This document shows, piece by piece, positions 8,470 to 16,991 of a DNA stretch of 64,000 bases (positions are counted from its first letter, which is position 1; each line of letters begins with the position of its first letter). The DNA is taken from NCBI GenBank assembly GCA_964598535.1, contig CAZRCI010000008.1:62001-126000 (forward strand). The letters run 5' to 3'. Source of the stretch: JALHMI01 sp964598535 (GTDB lineage: Bacteria > Planctomycetota > Planctomycetia > Pirellulales > PALSA-1355). A program made the translations under genes and the position numbers. The notes beneath the pieces are model-generated. The model was not told the DNA's origin, ran no database searches, and saw only the letters and a list, made by a program, of their open reading frames with translations.

Positions 8470-10269
8470 ATGTTTGAATTGTCATGGGCAAATAGCCCCG
8501 TATCGCCAGCCAATTTCACCTTATCCGTCGTCGCGCTCGTGTTTCTGCTGCTGATTTTCAGCAGTCTCACGCCCGATATTATTCTGATTGGCGCCGTGGT
8601 CATTCTGTTGCTGACCGGCGTGATTGACACCGGACAGGCTCTCTCCGGTTTCTCGAACGAGGGCATGATCACCATCGCGGTGCTGTTCGTCGTCGGCGCC
8701 GGCGTGCGCGAGACGGGCGCCGTGGACTTCATCAGCTCCAAGTTGTTCGGCCGCCCCAAGAACGCCGAGCAGGCCATCGCCCGGATGATGCTTCCCGTCA
8801 TGACGTTGGGTGCCGTGATGAACAACACGCCGCTGGTGGCGATGATGATTCCGGCCGTCAACGATTGGGCCCGCACCTCGCGCATCGCGGTCTCCAAGCT
8901 GATGATTCCGCTCAGTTACGCGGCGATCCTAGGCGGCACTTGCACGCTCATTGGCACCAGCACCAACCTGGTTGTCCGCGGCATGCTGCTCAAGGCCATG
9001 CCCGACGGCCGCGGTATCGAGATGTTCGATATCTCCTGGGTCGGCGTGCCGGCGGCGATCACCGGCGCGCTGTTCATCATCTTTACCAGCCGCTGGCTGC
9101 TTCCCGACCGGCGCCCCGCGATCAGCATGACCGACGACGCCCGCGAGTACACCGTCGAGATGCAAGTTCCTCACGACAGTCCGCTGGTGGGCAAGACGAT
9201 TGAAGCGGCCGGCCTGCGGCATTTGCCGGGCGTGTATCTGGCCGAGATCGACCGCGACGGCGTCAGCTTGCCGGCGGTTTCTCCTCAGGAAATCCTGCGC
9301 GGCGGCGACCGGCTGCTCTTCGTGGGCATCATCGAGTCGGTCGTCGATTTGCAGCGCATGCGGGGTCTGCTGCCGGCGGCCAACCAGGTGGCGAAGCTCG
9401 CCTCGCCGCGCACGCAGCGCTGTCTGATCGAGGCCGTCGTTTCGAACAGTTGCCCACTGATCGGCAAGACGATTCGCGATGGCCGATTTCGCAACGTTTA
9501 CAACGCGGTCGTGGTGGCCGTCGCCCGCAATGGCGAACGACTGCACATGAAGATCGGCGATATCGTGCTGCGGCCGGGCGACACGTTGCTGGTCGAGGCG
9601 CACCCATCGTTCGCCGACCAGCAACGCAATAGCCGCGACTTTTTTCTGGTTAGCCGGCTGGAAGGCACCAACCCGCCGCGGCACGATCGGGCTTGGATCG
9701 CGATGGCCGTGCTGGGCGGCATGGTCGCCCTGGCGACGCTCGAATGGCTACCGATGCTTCAAGCGGCGCTGCTGGCGGCCACGGTGTTGCTCATGACGCG
9801 GTGCATCAACATCGACACGGCTCGGCGCAGCATCGACTGGGAAGTGCTGCTCGCCGTGGCGGCCTCGTTCGCCTTGGGGCTGGCCTTGGAAACGACGAAC
9901 GCCGCCGGCCAGATCGCCGCGCAAACGGCGTCGCTGGCCAATGGCAGCCCGTGGGTAGCGCTGGCGATCATCTACCTCGTCACGCTGATCGTTACCGAGC
10001 TGATCACGAACAACGCGGCCGCGGCTCTGATGTTTCCGTTCGCGCTCAAAACGGCGGCCGAGCTGAACGTCAGCTACATGCCGTTCATGATCGCATTGAT
10101 GATGGCCGCCAGCGCCGGCTTCGCCACGCCGATCGGCTATCAAACGAACCTGATGGTTTATGGCCCCGGCGGTTACAAATTCAGCGACTACCTGCGCATC
10201 GGCGTCCCGCTCGACATTCTGGTCGCCATCGTCACGATTGCGCTAGCCCCGCTGGCGTTCCCGTTTTAG
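8470..10269 (+). CDS. SLC13-family permease with two cytoplasmic RCK_C (TrkA-C) domains
   Basis: The ATG at 8470 (MFELSWANSP) is preferred because residues encoded upstream are not membrane-like. The 599-residue product has an N-terminal bundle of about six helices (to ~residue 215), two RCK_C-type domains (about 225-310 and 315-405; MQVPHDSPLVGKTIEAAGLR and VVSNSCPLIGKTIRDGRF mark their starts), then a second helix bundle (415-599). This is the layout of the divalent anion:sodium symporter relatives such as sulfate-type carriers. Conserved pore motifs NNTPLVAMMIP and GTSTNLVV in the first half and ELITNNAAAALMFP and ATPIGYQTNLMVYG in the second show the internal inverted repeat. The substrate is an anion, identity unknown. 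Confidence 0.9.
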   Translation: MFELSWANSPVSPANFTLSVVALVFLLLIFSSLTPDIILIGAVVILLLTGVIDTGQALSGFSNEGMITIAVLFVVGAGVRETGAVDFISSKLFGRPKNAEQAIARMMLPVMTLGAVMNNTPLVAMMIPAVNDWARTSRIAVSKLMIPLSYAAILGGTCTLIGTSTNLVVRGMLLKAMPDGRGIEMFDISWVGVPAAITGALFIIFTSRWLLPDRRPAISMTDDAREYTVEMQVPHDSPLVGKTIEAAGLRHLPGVYLAEIDRDGVSLPAVSPQEILRGGDRLLFVGIIESVVDLQRMRGLLPAANQVAKLASPRTQRCLIEAVVSNSCPLIGKTIRDGRFRNVYNAVVVAVARNGERLHMKIGDIVLRPGDTLLVEAHPSFADQQRNSRDFFLVSRLEGTNPPRHDRAWIAMAVLGGMVALATLEWLPMLQAALLAATVLLMTRCINIDTARRSIDWEVLLAVAASFALGLALETTNAAGQIAAQTASLANGSPWVALAIIYLVTLIVTELITNNAAAALMFPFALKTAAELNVSYMPFMIALMMAASAGFATPIGYQTNLMVYGPGGYKFSDYLRIGVPLDILVAIVTIALAPLAFPF

Positions 10270-10383
10270 CAGCCCACTAGGCGGTCATCCCGGCGCGCAT
10301 TGGCTTGGCGGCCTCTGACGGCACCGTCATAATGAGCCGCGTTCGCACCGTCCCTTCAATTTCACTCGCCGGAGCCTCGCGCC

Positions 10384-10803
10384 ATGATCCTTCGCCGTCC
10401 TGCCGTGTTTCTGATTGCCAGTTGGATGCTGTTCGCCGCGTGTGCCACGGGCCTGGCCGATGAAAAGCCCGAGCGGCTCTTCGAGATGCGAACCTATGTG
10501 GCCAACGACGGCAAATTCGAGGCTCTCCACCAACGGTTTCGCGAGCATACGAACAAGCTGTTCGTAAAGCATGGCATGGAGCTGGTCGGTTACTGGGTGC
10601 CGGCCGAAGGCCCCGAGGCCGAGAACACCCTGGTTTATCTCCTGGCCTATCCCGACCGTGAGTCGCGCGAAAAGTCGTGGAAGGCGTTCATGGGCGATCC
10701 CGACTGGCAGGCCGCCTACAAGGCCTCGCACGCCAACGGACCGCTGCTGAAAAAAGTCGAAAGCAAGTTTCTCAAGCCCACGGATTACTCGCCGATCAAG
10801 TAG
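10384..10803 (+). CDS. Secreted NIPSNAP-family protein
   Basis: The 139-residue product has a signal peptide (to about residue 25, ATGLA) followed by one NIPSNAP domain: LFEMRTYVANDGKFEALHQRF at its start and AYPDRESREKSWKAF with the conserved W mid-domain, ending DPDWQAAYKASHANGPL. NIPSNAP domains form dimeric ferredoxin-like folds. The role of the many secreted planctomycete members is unknown. The next gene starts 161 bases downstream, possibly in the same transcript. Confidence 0.85.
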   Translation: MILRRPAVFLIASWMLFAACATGLADEKPERLFEMRTYVANDGKFEALHQRFREHTNKLFVKHGMELVGYWVPAEGPEAENTLVYLLAYPDRESREKSWKAFMGDPDWQAAYKASHANGPLLKKVESKFLKPTDYSPIK

Positions 10804-10964
10804 CGTCGAGGCCCGGACTTCATGCGTCAAAATTGCTCTCGAACCATTGCGGGGTGTCCCAAGCTTGCCGACGTGCGGGCGAACATAGACCAGACGGCTT
10901 CTCCCCCGCCTCGCTTTGCAACCGCGCCAGCCCTGCTGGCCGTACTTATCTATCCGAGGATCCG

Positions 10965-11678
10965 ATGACCGATCGTGAACGTTGGACCGTATATCCCCTG
11001 TTGTTTTTGGCGCTCAGCATGTCGCTCAAGGACAAGCTCACGCGCTTCGTGTCGACCGACACCGTGGAGTGCAAGACCCTGGTTTGCGAAAAGCTCGAAG
11101 TCAAAGGCACCGAGGGCAACCCATCCGTGACCATGATGCAAGGCCAGTTGCAAGCCAAGAACCTGTTTTGCCAGTCGCTGGTGGCGACCGACGAATCGGG
11201 CAAGCGGCAACAGATCGTCATCGCCTCGACGTCCGAGGGCGGTATCGTCCGAACCTATGGCGCCGACAACCAGCACCAGGCCAGTATGGTCGGCGGCACC
11301 ATGTTCTGCCGCGCGCTGATCGTTCCCGACGAATCGGGGCAGAAGCAACTGGCCACGATCAGCTACAACGACGACGGCGGCCTGGTGCGCACGATGGGCA
11401 GCCAGACCGGTACGCACACCGTCCTCGGCAACTTTAACCGCTTTGCAGGACTCTTGTTCATCGATGCTCACGGCGCCGCGCATGCGGGCCCACTCTTCGC
11501 TTCACCGGTCCCGCTCAAGAAACAGGCGCCAGCGGCGCAACCCGAGCAGCAGTCGCAAGACAACGCCGGCCAGGCCACGCCTGAAGCTGCTGCGCCTGGG
11601 GGATCCTCGGCCCAAGACGCCTCGACCCAGGAACAGCCGCCCGCCGCCGCGCCCGACGACAGTGGCACAAGCGGATAA
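10965..11678 (+). CDS. Unknown protein with a duplicated beta-repeat and Pro/Ala-rich tail
   Basis: The start ATG 10965 follows GAGGA (10956-10960). The 237-residue product begins with a weakly hydrophobic segment (TVYPLLFLALSMSL, residues 7-20), probably an anchor. Two copies of a ~45-residue unit follow: FCQSLVATDESGKRQ..GGIVRTYG and FCRALIVPDESGQKQ..GGLVRTMG, both beginning with Phe-Cys. Before them lies a half-copy (CKTLVCEKLEVKG). The last ~70 residues are rich in Ala, Pro, Gln and Ser and look disordered. The repeats resemble right-handed strand repeats, but I recognise no named family. Confidence 0.7.
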   Translation: MTDRERWTVYPLLFLALSMSLKDKLTRFVSTDTVECKTLVCEKLEVKGTEGNPSVTMMQGQLQAKNLFCQSLVATDESGKRQQIVIASTSEGGIVRTYGADNQHQASMVGGTMFCRALIVPDESGQKQLATISYNDDGGLVRTMGSQTGTHTVLGNFNRFAGLLFIDAHGAAHAGPLFASPVPLKKQAPAAQPEQQSQDNAGQATPEAAAPGGSSAQDASTQEQPPAAAPDDSGTSG

Positions 11679-11697
11679 GATCCGAGGGGGACAATTC

Positions 11698-11800
11698 TAA
11701 AATAGCGCTGCAAGTCGTTATGCTGCGAGTCGTGCGAAGCTGGCTTCGCGTTTCGCGAGGCTGAAAAAGGTCGCGACGGACCGTTTTCGGCTGGCTTGCT
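11698..11800 (+). repeat. Dispersed three-hairpin repeat, copy B
   Basis: The core CAAGTCGTTATGCTGCGAG matches copies A and C. The central stem is GCGAAGC-TG-GCTTCGC (11734-11749), where copy A has GCGGAGC/GCTCCGC, a paired change. The end hairpin GCTGAAAAAGG/CCGTTTTCGGC follows, and the terminal GCT plus the next A gives the TAG stop of the minus-strand gene ending at 11799. The first hairpin seen in copies A and C is missing here. Confidence 0.75.
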
Positions 11801-12083
11801 ACGACTTGTTCGCGAACCGGAAACGAATGTGCTCGACCAGCACCCGACGGTATTCCTCCACGTCGACATCCCGTTCGCTGCACACCAGAAACAGCGTGCC
11901 ATCGTCGCGAAAGTTATCGTCCCAGGCCATCAATTGTTCGTCGGTCCAGGTCGGGGCGTATTCGGCCAGCTTCTCGTCCGAGATTCGGCTCAGGTGCGCG
12001 CGCAGATTAACGTCGGTTTCGTCCATGGCCATGCCGGACGGCAGGCGTTCGTAGTTGATTTCTTCGGCGTTCGGATTGCTCAT
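11799..12083 (-). CDS. Small acidic protein of unknown function
   Basis: The ATG at 12083 is preceded by GAAGGAAACC at good spacing, so the shorter frame (94 residues, MSNPNAEEINYERL) is used. The protein is acidic and largely helical, with TDVNLRAHLSRISDEKLAEYAPTWTDEQLMAWDDNF in two pieces suggesting helix pairs. No signal peptide, membrane segment or known motif is seen. The TAG stop falls at the end of dispersed repeat copy B, so the final residues (FRFANKS) border the repeat. Confidence 0.65.
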   Translation of the reverse strand: MSNPNAEEINYERLPSGMAMDETDVNLRAHLSRISDEKLAEYAPTWTDEQLMAWDDNFRDDGTLFLVCSERDVDVEEYRRVLVEHIRFRFANKS

Positions 12084-12214
12084 GGCGATTGGTTTCCTTC
12101 GCGAGTATCGTGCGGGCGAAGCGCCCGTCGGCGATTTTATTGTACCCGGCGCCGACGCGTGGCAACACTCGCCCGGCAAGAATGGAGGCCATCCCGCGGC
12201 CGCCGGCGGAGGTG

Positions 12215-12616
12215 CTACGGCCCAAACTCGATTTGCTTGCTCAGCCCCTGCACCACATTCAGCGGGATGCCGTCGCGGCGCAGGTCGTCCAGATTGCGAT
12301 ACGGCCGACCGGCAAAGATGCGCGCCGCCATCGACGACGTAATGCCCGGCAGGTTCTGGATCTCAACGAACGACGCCGAGTTGATGTCCAGCTTGCGCGG
12401 CACATACGGCGCGACCAGCGGCCGGCGCGGCTCGGCCGGCTGGTTGGTCGCCGGCGCCGGCAATTGAACCGAAGGCCGCGTCGAACGGAACAGCGGCCAC
12501 AGCCGGACCAGCAGCTCGGGCGGCTTTTGAACCTGGGCCTGGCAGGCCGGCGCAAAGATCGCCACCAGAACGCCGCCGCAAGCGGCCTTCACGGCAAGCC
12601 GTGTAAGAGAGTCCAT
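12215..12616 (-). CDS. Secreted ComEA-type helix-hairpin-helix protein
   Basis: The 133-residue product has a signal peptide (to about residue 28, CQA) and a Pro-rich linker, then an HhH_3 domain at about residues 74-131: KLDINSASFVEIQNLPGI with the classic INxAs..EL..LPGI pattern, followed by the second helix pair MAARIFAGRPYRNLDDL. ComEA-type HhH domains bind double-stranded DNA in natural transformation, and related domains also occur in secretion-linked proteins. No comEC or other competence gene is adjacent, so a DNA-uptake role is only an inference. Confidence 0.8.
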   Translation of the reverse strand: MDSLTRLAVKAACGGVLVAIFAPACQAQVQKPPELLVRLWPLFRSTRPSVQLPAPATNQPAEPRRPLVAPYVPRKLDINSASFVEIQNLPGITSSMAARIFAGRPYRNLDDLRRDGIPLNVVQGLSKQIEFGP

Positions 12617-12647
12617 GACACGGTTCCTTCAACGTGACGGAGCACTA

Positions 12648-12800
12648 TCAGGTTGCTGAAAAAGGTCCGTCGCGATCTTTTTCAGCCTTGCGAAGCGCGA
12701 AGCTTAGCTCCGCGCCGCTCGCAGCATAACGACTTGCGCCCGCTATTTTGGGCTCGCATCCCTGCGATCCTATCCGGCGGCTGACTTTTTTCAGCAGCCG
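12648..12800 (-). repeat. Dispersed three-hairpin repeat, copy C (inverted)
   Basis: Read on the minus strand it matches copy A along ~150 bases: a first hairpin (CCGGCTG/CAGCCGCCGG), a GGATCGCAGGGATGCGAG block, the core GCAAGTCGTTATGCTGCGAG, a central stem GCGGAGC-TAA-GCTTCGC that pairs through G-T wobbles, and the end hairpin GCTGAAAAA/TTTTTCAGC. It lies 31 bases upstream of the HhH gene. Confidence 0.75.
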
Positions 12801-13313
12801 GATAGCTTTCAATTCTACACCATGGTTCACGCTGCTTGCCGATCGTCGCGACACAGCCGGCAGAATTCCTTCAAGCCGCAGGTCCGCGGGGCGGGAGGAA
12901 GCCTGCGAATGCCTCACGCCGCGCGCGAACACGAGGGGCTTGCTCGCCCCTCCCTCCGTGACCTTGGCATCGGCCGCGCCAAGACGTGTTGTCGCTTCGC
13001 CGCGCGCGAAGCCCTTGGCCGGTAAGTAGAACGATCGTTCGCCATCCACAACGCGAAACATTTGCTTGAAATCGGGCCAGCGGTTGGGTTAGCGTAAGTT
13101 CGATGAATTCTCTACCGCGAGCAAAACATGAGGCGCACGTACGCCGTGCCGCAAATGCCCTTGGAAAGGGAGGCAAGCTACATGTGCTCGACACCCCTCT
13201 ATAGAGATCAATTGTGGCTACGAAGACATGCGCGTGCGCGCTCGTGACCACTCACAACAAGAAACAAGCCGCGCCGCTGGTGCGATTTTCAATCTCTGAA
13301 AAAAGCCGGATTC

Positions 13314-13379
13314 GTGGTTAGAGGTCCGTGGCTAGAAATGGTGAACGCTTTCCAACTCTAGCCACGGACCACTATCCAC
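13314..13379. repeat. GTGGCTAG-family inverted repeat element
   Basis: The arms 13314-13336 and 13357-13379 pair at 21 of 23 positions around a 20-base loop; the arm core is GGTCCGTGGCTAGA. The same words recur in the pseudopilin cluster (41411-41538, 44449-44475, 45796-45889, 47032-47129). Here the element is wholly intergenic. Confidence 0.8.
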
Positions 13380-13448
13380 GACAATGTTCTTTGACAAATC
13401 GATTCGTAGCCACACGGTCCGCGCGGCAACGCGATCGGGCTGGCTGGC

Positions 13449-14258
13449 CTACTCAAGCACGCAGCGCAAGCCCACGGCATCGTCCTTGAGCGTGTGGGCG
13501 GCCGCTCGGCGGTAGCTGCTCGTGAGTCGCTCGGCGGGATCTTTCCAACTGCCGCCGCGCAGCACGCGCCGCGCGGCGTCTCCACCGGCGGTCCAGGCGG
13601 CGCCCTCCGCGGGAGCTCCGGTGTAGTCGTCGTGCCAGTGATCGGCGCACCATTCCCAGAGGTAGCCGTGCACGTCGTGAAGGTTCCACGCGTTGGGCTT
13701 CAAAACGCCAACCGGCGGATCATTGCCCGCCGCGTTGCGCGTGCTCCAGGCGTGCGCGTCGAGCTCGCGAGCGTCATTGCCGAACGAGTAGAGGGCTGCC
13801 GAGCCGGCGCGCGCGGCGTACTCCCATTCGGCCTCGCAGGGAAGCCGCACCGTCTGCTCGGCGCCAATCAGTACGGCCGCTCGCATCCGTTCCGTTGCCC
13901 GGCGGCAGAACTCCACGGCTTCGTCCCAGGTGAGCATCTCGACCGAGTTGCGCGGTCCACGCCAGCGGCTGGGGTTCGTGCCCATCACCGCCTGCCAGAG
14001 GTTTTGCGGCACTTCGTACCGCGCGATCGCGAACGGCTTGAGCGAGACGCGATGCGCCGGCCGCTCAGCGGGCGGGCCAGCCTCGCGGCCCATCAGAAAA
14101 TCGCGAGGGAAGAGGCCCTCGCCGGGCGTGATGTCGATGAACTCATCGCGAAATGTCTTGAGCAGCACCCGCTCTTCGGCGAGCGGATCGGTTGCCATGC
14201 CGAGGCCACCGCCTGCAAGTAAGACCAGAACGGCAAGTGGAAGTGAGTACCGATGCAT
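13449..14258 (-). CDS. Secreted SUMF1/formylglycine-generating-type protein
   Basis: The ATG at 14258 gives MHRYSLPLAVLVLLAGGGLGMA, a signal peptide. The 269-residue product has the SUMF1 (FGE-sulfatase) fold markers in order: FLMGREAGPPAERPAHRVSL, FAIARYEVPQNLW, VEMLTWDEAVEFCRRA, RLPCEAEWEYAARAGS, YLWEWCADHW, RVLRGGSW and the end VGLRCVLE. True FGEs oxidise a sulfatase Cys to formylglycine using two active-site Cys; the only late Cys here is in GLRC, so I call it by domain, not activity. Many planctomycete members are of unknown role. Confidence 0.85.
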   Translation of the reverse strand: MHRYSLPLAVLVLLAGGGLGMATDPLAEERVLLKTFRDEFIDITPGEGLFPRDFLMGREAGPPAERPAHRVSLKPFAIARYEVPQNLWQAVMGTNPSRWRGPRNSVEMLTWDEAVEFCRRATERMRAAVLIGAEQTVRLPCEAEWEYAARAGSAALYSFGNDARELDAHAWSTRNAAGNDPPVGVLKPNAWNLHDVHGYLWEWCADHWHDDYTGAPAEGAAWTAGGDAARRVLRGGSWKDPAERLTSSYRRAAAHTLKDDAVGLRCVLE

Positions 14259-14341
14259 GGGCGCTGGCCTGATACGCGAAACGACTTGAGCGACCGCGAC
14301 GGCGGATCGCACGCGTGCCGCTGCTTAAACAGTGGCTCACG

Positions 14342-15358
14342 CTATCTGCGACCGTTGCCTTCGGCCTCGACAGAGCTGAAGTTGCCGGCGCGAAACGCGG
14401 CGGCCATCGCGCGTGGAACCTCGGCCTCGGCCAGGATCACGCGCGAGCGATTCTCGGTCACCCGGGCTTTCATTTCCTGCTCCGAGGCGATCGCGATCGC
14501 CCGCCGTTCCTCGGCCTTGGCCCGCGCCACGCGGGTATCGGCTTCGGCCTGATCGGCCTGCAAGCGAGCGCCAATGTTCTCACCGACGTCGATGTCGGCA
14601 ATGTCGATCGAGACGATTTCGAACGCCGTGTGCGCGTCGAGTCCACGGTCGAGCACGGCCTTGGAAATGCGGTGCGGGTTCTCCATCACTTCGAAGTGGC
14701 TTTCCGAAGAACCGATCGAGGTGATGATGCCCTCGCCGACGCGGGCGATAATGGTTTCTTCGGTTGCTCCACCGATAAGCTGGGCGAGATTCGTCCGCAC
14801 CGTGACACGCGCGCGAACCCTGAGCTCGACGCCGTTCTTAGCAACCGCGCTCAAGTGCGACCGTTTGGCCTTGGTCGGATCGGGACAGTCGATCACCTTC
14901 GGATAGACGCTCGTGCGCACCGCTTCGAGCACGTCGCGCCCGGCCAGATCGATAGCCGCGGCGCGGTCGAAATCCAGATCGATGTCCGCCCGATGCGCCG
15001 CGATGATCGCATTGATGACGTTGGGCACATTGCCGCCAGCCAGATAATGAGCCTCGAGCCGGCGCGTCGTAATGCCCGTATAGGGGTCGTTGCCAATGCC
15101 GGCTTGCAAGGCCATGATCCTCGCCTTGACGATCACTCCGGAATTCACCTGCCGCAGGCTCATGCCGACCAGGCTCGCGAACCCTACTCGGGCATTTGAC
15201 ATATACGCCTGAAACCAGACGCTGCCGTAAGCGGCGATCGTGATCAGAAAGATGAACAAAAACGCGGCGGCCGCGAGCAACCCGAGCACCATCAGCCAAC
15301 GCGTGAAGTCGATATCGAGTTGAGCCTGGGCAACCAGGAGCGAGGAGATGAAGCTCAT
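14342..15358 (-). CDS. floA: Flotillin-like protein FloA
   Basis: The 338-residue product has an N-terminal membrane hairpin (two hydrophobic stretches at about residues 20-50) and then an SPFH-like region: NSGVIVKARIMALQAGI, NVINAIIAAHRADIDLDFDRAAAIDLAGRDVLEAV and VRARVTVRTNLAQLIGGATEETIIARVGEGI, closing with an alanine/glutamate-rich coiled-coil (QADQAEADTRVARAKAEERR). This matches the FloA/YqfA family of bacterial lipid-raft scaffolds, and the length agrees with the ~330-residue family norm. It lies 112 bases downstream of mnmA on the same strand. Confidence 0.93.
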   Translation of the reverse strand: MSFISSLLVAQAQLDIDFTRWLMVLGLLAAAAFLFIFLITIAAYGSVWFQAYMSNARVGFASLVGMSLRQVNSGVIVKARIMALQAGIGNDPYTGITTRRLEAHYLAGGNVPNVINAIIAAHRADIDLDFDRAAAIDLAGRDVLEAVRTSVYPKVIDCPDPTKAKRSHLSAVAKNGVELRVRARVTVRTNLAQLIGGATEETIIARVGEGIITSIGSSESHFEVMENPHRISKAVLDRGLDAHTAFEIVSIDIADIDVGENIGARLQADQAEADTRVARAKAEERRAIAIASEQEMKARVTENRSRVILAEAEVPRAMAAAFRAGNFSSVEAEGNGRR

Positions 15359-15470
15359 GATCGTTCCTTACATCCGGAGCAAACAGGCGGCGCGGCCGAT
15401 TGTCGTACCCAACCTCATGCTGACCCCCAACATAGCCGACCTGCGCCGTCCTGGCCAGCAAGCGGGCGCG

Positions 15471-16598
15471 CTACTCGATCCAGCCGCCGCCGAGCACGCG
15501 TTCGCCGTCGTAACAAACCACGGCTTGTCCCGGAGCGACCCCATACTGCGAGGCGTCGAACGTGACACGAAGCCGCTCGCCGGCCAGCCGCTCAACGGCG
15601 CCTTCCGCCGGGCGAGCATTGTAGCGAATCTTCGCCGTGCAGCGCCGGGGCTCGCCGAGCGGCACATCGACGAGCCAGTTCGTGCGGTTGGCCGTGAGTT
15701 CGCGACGCGCCAGATCGTCTTTGGTGCCCAACACCACGCGGTTCGTCTCGGGTTCGAGACGCACCACGAAGTACGGATCGCCCAGCGCGATGCCCAGGCC
15801 GCGGCGCTGGCCGATCGTGAACCGTTCGAGGCCATCGTGCCTGCCGACAAGTTGACCGCTAGTCGTGACGACTTCGCCAGAAAGATCGACATCGGGTCGG
15901 CGGCGGCGAATGAACTCGGCATGATCGCCGCTCGAGACGAAGCAGATCTCCTGGCTGTCGCGCTTGTCGGCCACGGCCAGGCCAATCTCGCCCGCGCGAC
16001 GGCGGATCTCCGGCTTTGCGAAGCTGCCCACCGGCAGGAGCATCCGGGGGAGCAGATCGCGTTCGATACCGAACAGGACGTAAGACTGGTCCTTGCTCGT
16101 GTCGATCCCGCGCAGCAGCGCGGGCTGGCCGCCAGCGGTCGCTTCCAGTCGGGCATAGTGTCCCGTGGCGACGAATTCGGCGCCGACACCGTCGGCGTAG
16201 TCGAACAGCCGCCCGAACTTGATCCAGTTGTTGCACATCACGCAGGGATTCGGCGTGCGTGCGGCCGTGTACTCGTCGACAAAATAGTCAATGATCCGCG
16301 CGAAGTCATCTTGGAAGTCGATGGCGTAAAACGGAATGTCGAGCCGATCGGCGACGCGGCGCGCATCCTGGGCATCGCTGGCCGTGCAGCATCCCTGTTT
16401 GTGGTCGGTCCGTTGGCTGATAATCGTCAGTCCGCTGGCCGACTGGGACCGCGCGGTGTTGCAGGCGGTCTGTGGGGGCTCTCCATGGCGCATGAAAACG
16501 CCGATGACGTCATGGCCCGCCTGCTTCAGCAGATGGGCGGCGACGCTGCTGTCGACCCCTCCGGACATGGCCAGAACGACCCGCGACATGCGTGGCAT
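15471..16598 (-). CDS. mnmA: tRNA-specific 2-thiouridylase MnmA
   Basis: MnmA puts sulfur on U34 of Lys, Glu and Gln tRNAs. The PP-loop SGGVDSSVA (residues 12-20) binds ATP. The catalytic Cys pair is present: Cys119 in NPCVMCN and Cys219 in QEICFV. GHYAR, DQSYVL and FTIGQRRGLGI are further family motifs, and the C-terminal OB-like domain ends GERVLGGGWIE. The length (375) is slightly above the usual ~360 because of an insertion at about residues 40-65 before GCCTASDAQDAR. The start may be Met1 or Met4. It is divergent from pstS. Confidence 0.95.
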   Translation of the reverse strand: MPRMSRVVLAMSGGVDSSVAAHLLKQAGHDVIGVFMRHGEPPQTACNTARSQSASGLTIISQRTDHKQGCCTASDAQDARRVADRLDIPFYAIDFQDDFARIIDYFVDEYTAARTPNPCVMCNNWIKFGRLFDYADGVGAEFVATGHYARLEATAGGQPALLRGIDTSKDQSYVLFGIERDLLPRMLLPVGSFAKPEIRRRAGEIGLAVADKRDSQEICFVSSGDHAEFIRRRRPDVDLSGEVVTTSGQLVGRHDGLERFTIGQRRGLGIALGDPYFVVRLEPETNRVVLGTKDDLARRELTANRTNWLVDVPLGEPRRCTAKIRYNARPAEGAVERLAGERLRVTFDASQYGVAPGQAVVCYDGERVLGGGWIE

Positions 16599-16991
16599 TC
16601 TCTCGCAAAAAGGAGCTTGGATAGTGATCGGCTGATTGCATCAAGTCTATCGGTGATAGAGGTTTGTGGCAATGAATGGGGCTGGTGGTATTGCGTGTGC
16701 GAGCAATTGGTAAATGTGACTGGACCTAACAAAAGCCTAACAATCTGGCCGTATTATGAGGGCCCAGAAACCATTGCAGATAATCGAGATAGCCGGCGCC
16801 GGATTGGGACGACGCCACAGGAATCGACCACCATCAGGAACTGCTACGCTACCAGTTGCGCCCCTCTGCCCTGTTTGGGCTGTGACGAGGAGATGGATCG
16901 GCCGCGCGCCGCGGAGGACAGGCGTTCGCGCCGTTTCAGTTTCAATTCCTTGAGCCTTGTCCGTGCCGCGCGGTTGCAGGAATGGCAGGCC
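16599..16991. other. Divergent mnmA/pst regulatory region
   Basis: The 393 bases between mnmA and pstS contain a Pho-box-like direct repeat with a -10 (16726-16757). The remaining ~230 bases form the pst leader, with no clear gene or riboswitch. Confidence 0.5.
16726..16757 (+). promoter_or_regulatory. Pho-box-like direct repeat and -10 for the pst operon
   Basis: CTAACA occurs at 16726-16731 and again at 16737-16742, an 11-base period (5-base spacer) as in PhoB/PhoP boxes. TATTAT (16752-16757) follows 9 bases later, the usual place for a -10 when the Pho box takes the place of the -35. It is 235 bases upstream of pstS and points to phosphate-starvation control. Confidence 0.5.

Larger units (their letters stand above)
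12617..13448. other. 832-base intergenic region with two repeat elements
   Basis: No convincing gene. It holds dispersed repeat copy C (12648-12800), a GAGGGGC/GCCCCTC hairpin (12933-12952, no T-run) and a 66-base inverted repeat of the GTGGCTAG family (13314-13379). An open minus-strand frame at 12648-13061 runs through copy C and was rejected. Confidence 0.5.

Noticed and set aside
12648..13061. 137-residue minus-strand open frame
   Set aside because: It runs through dispersed repeat copy C and a GC-rich gap; composition is Arg/Ala/Ser-rich and no family is recognised.
15348..16991. Long plus-strand open frame continuous with pstS
   Set aside because: The part before about 16992 only mirrors mnmA on the other strand; PstS similarity and its lipoprotein signal begin at 16992-17019.
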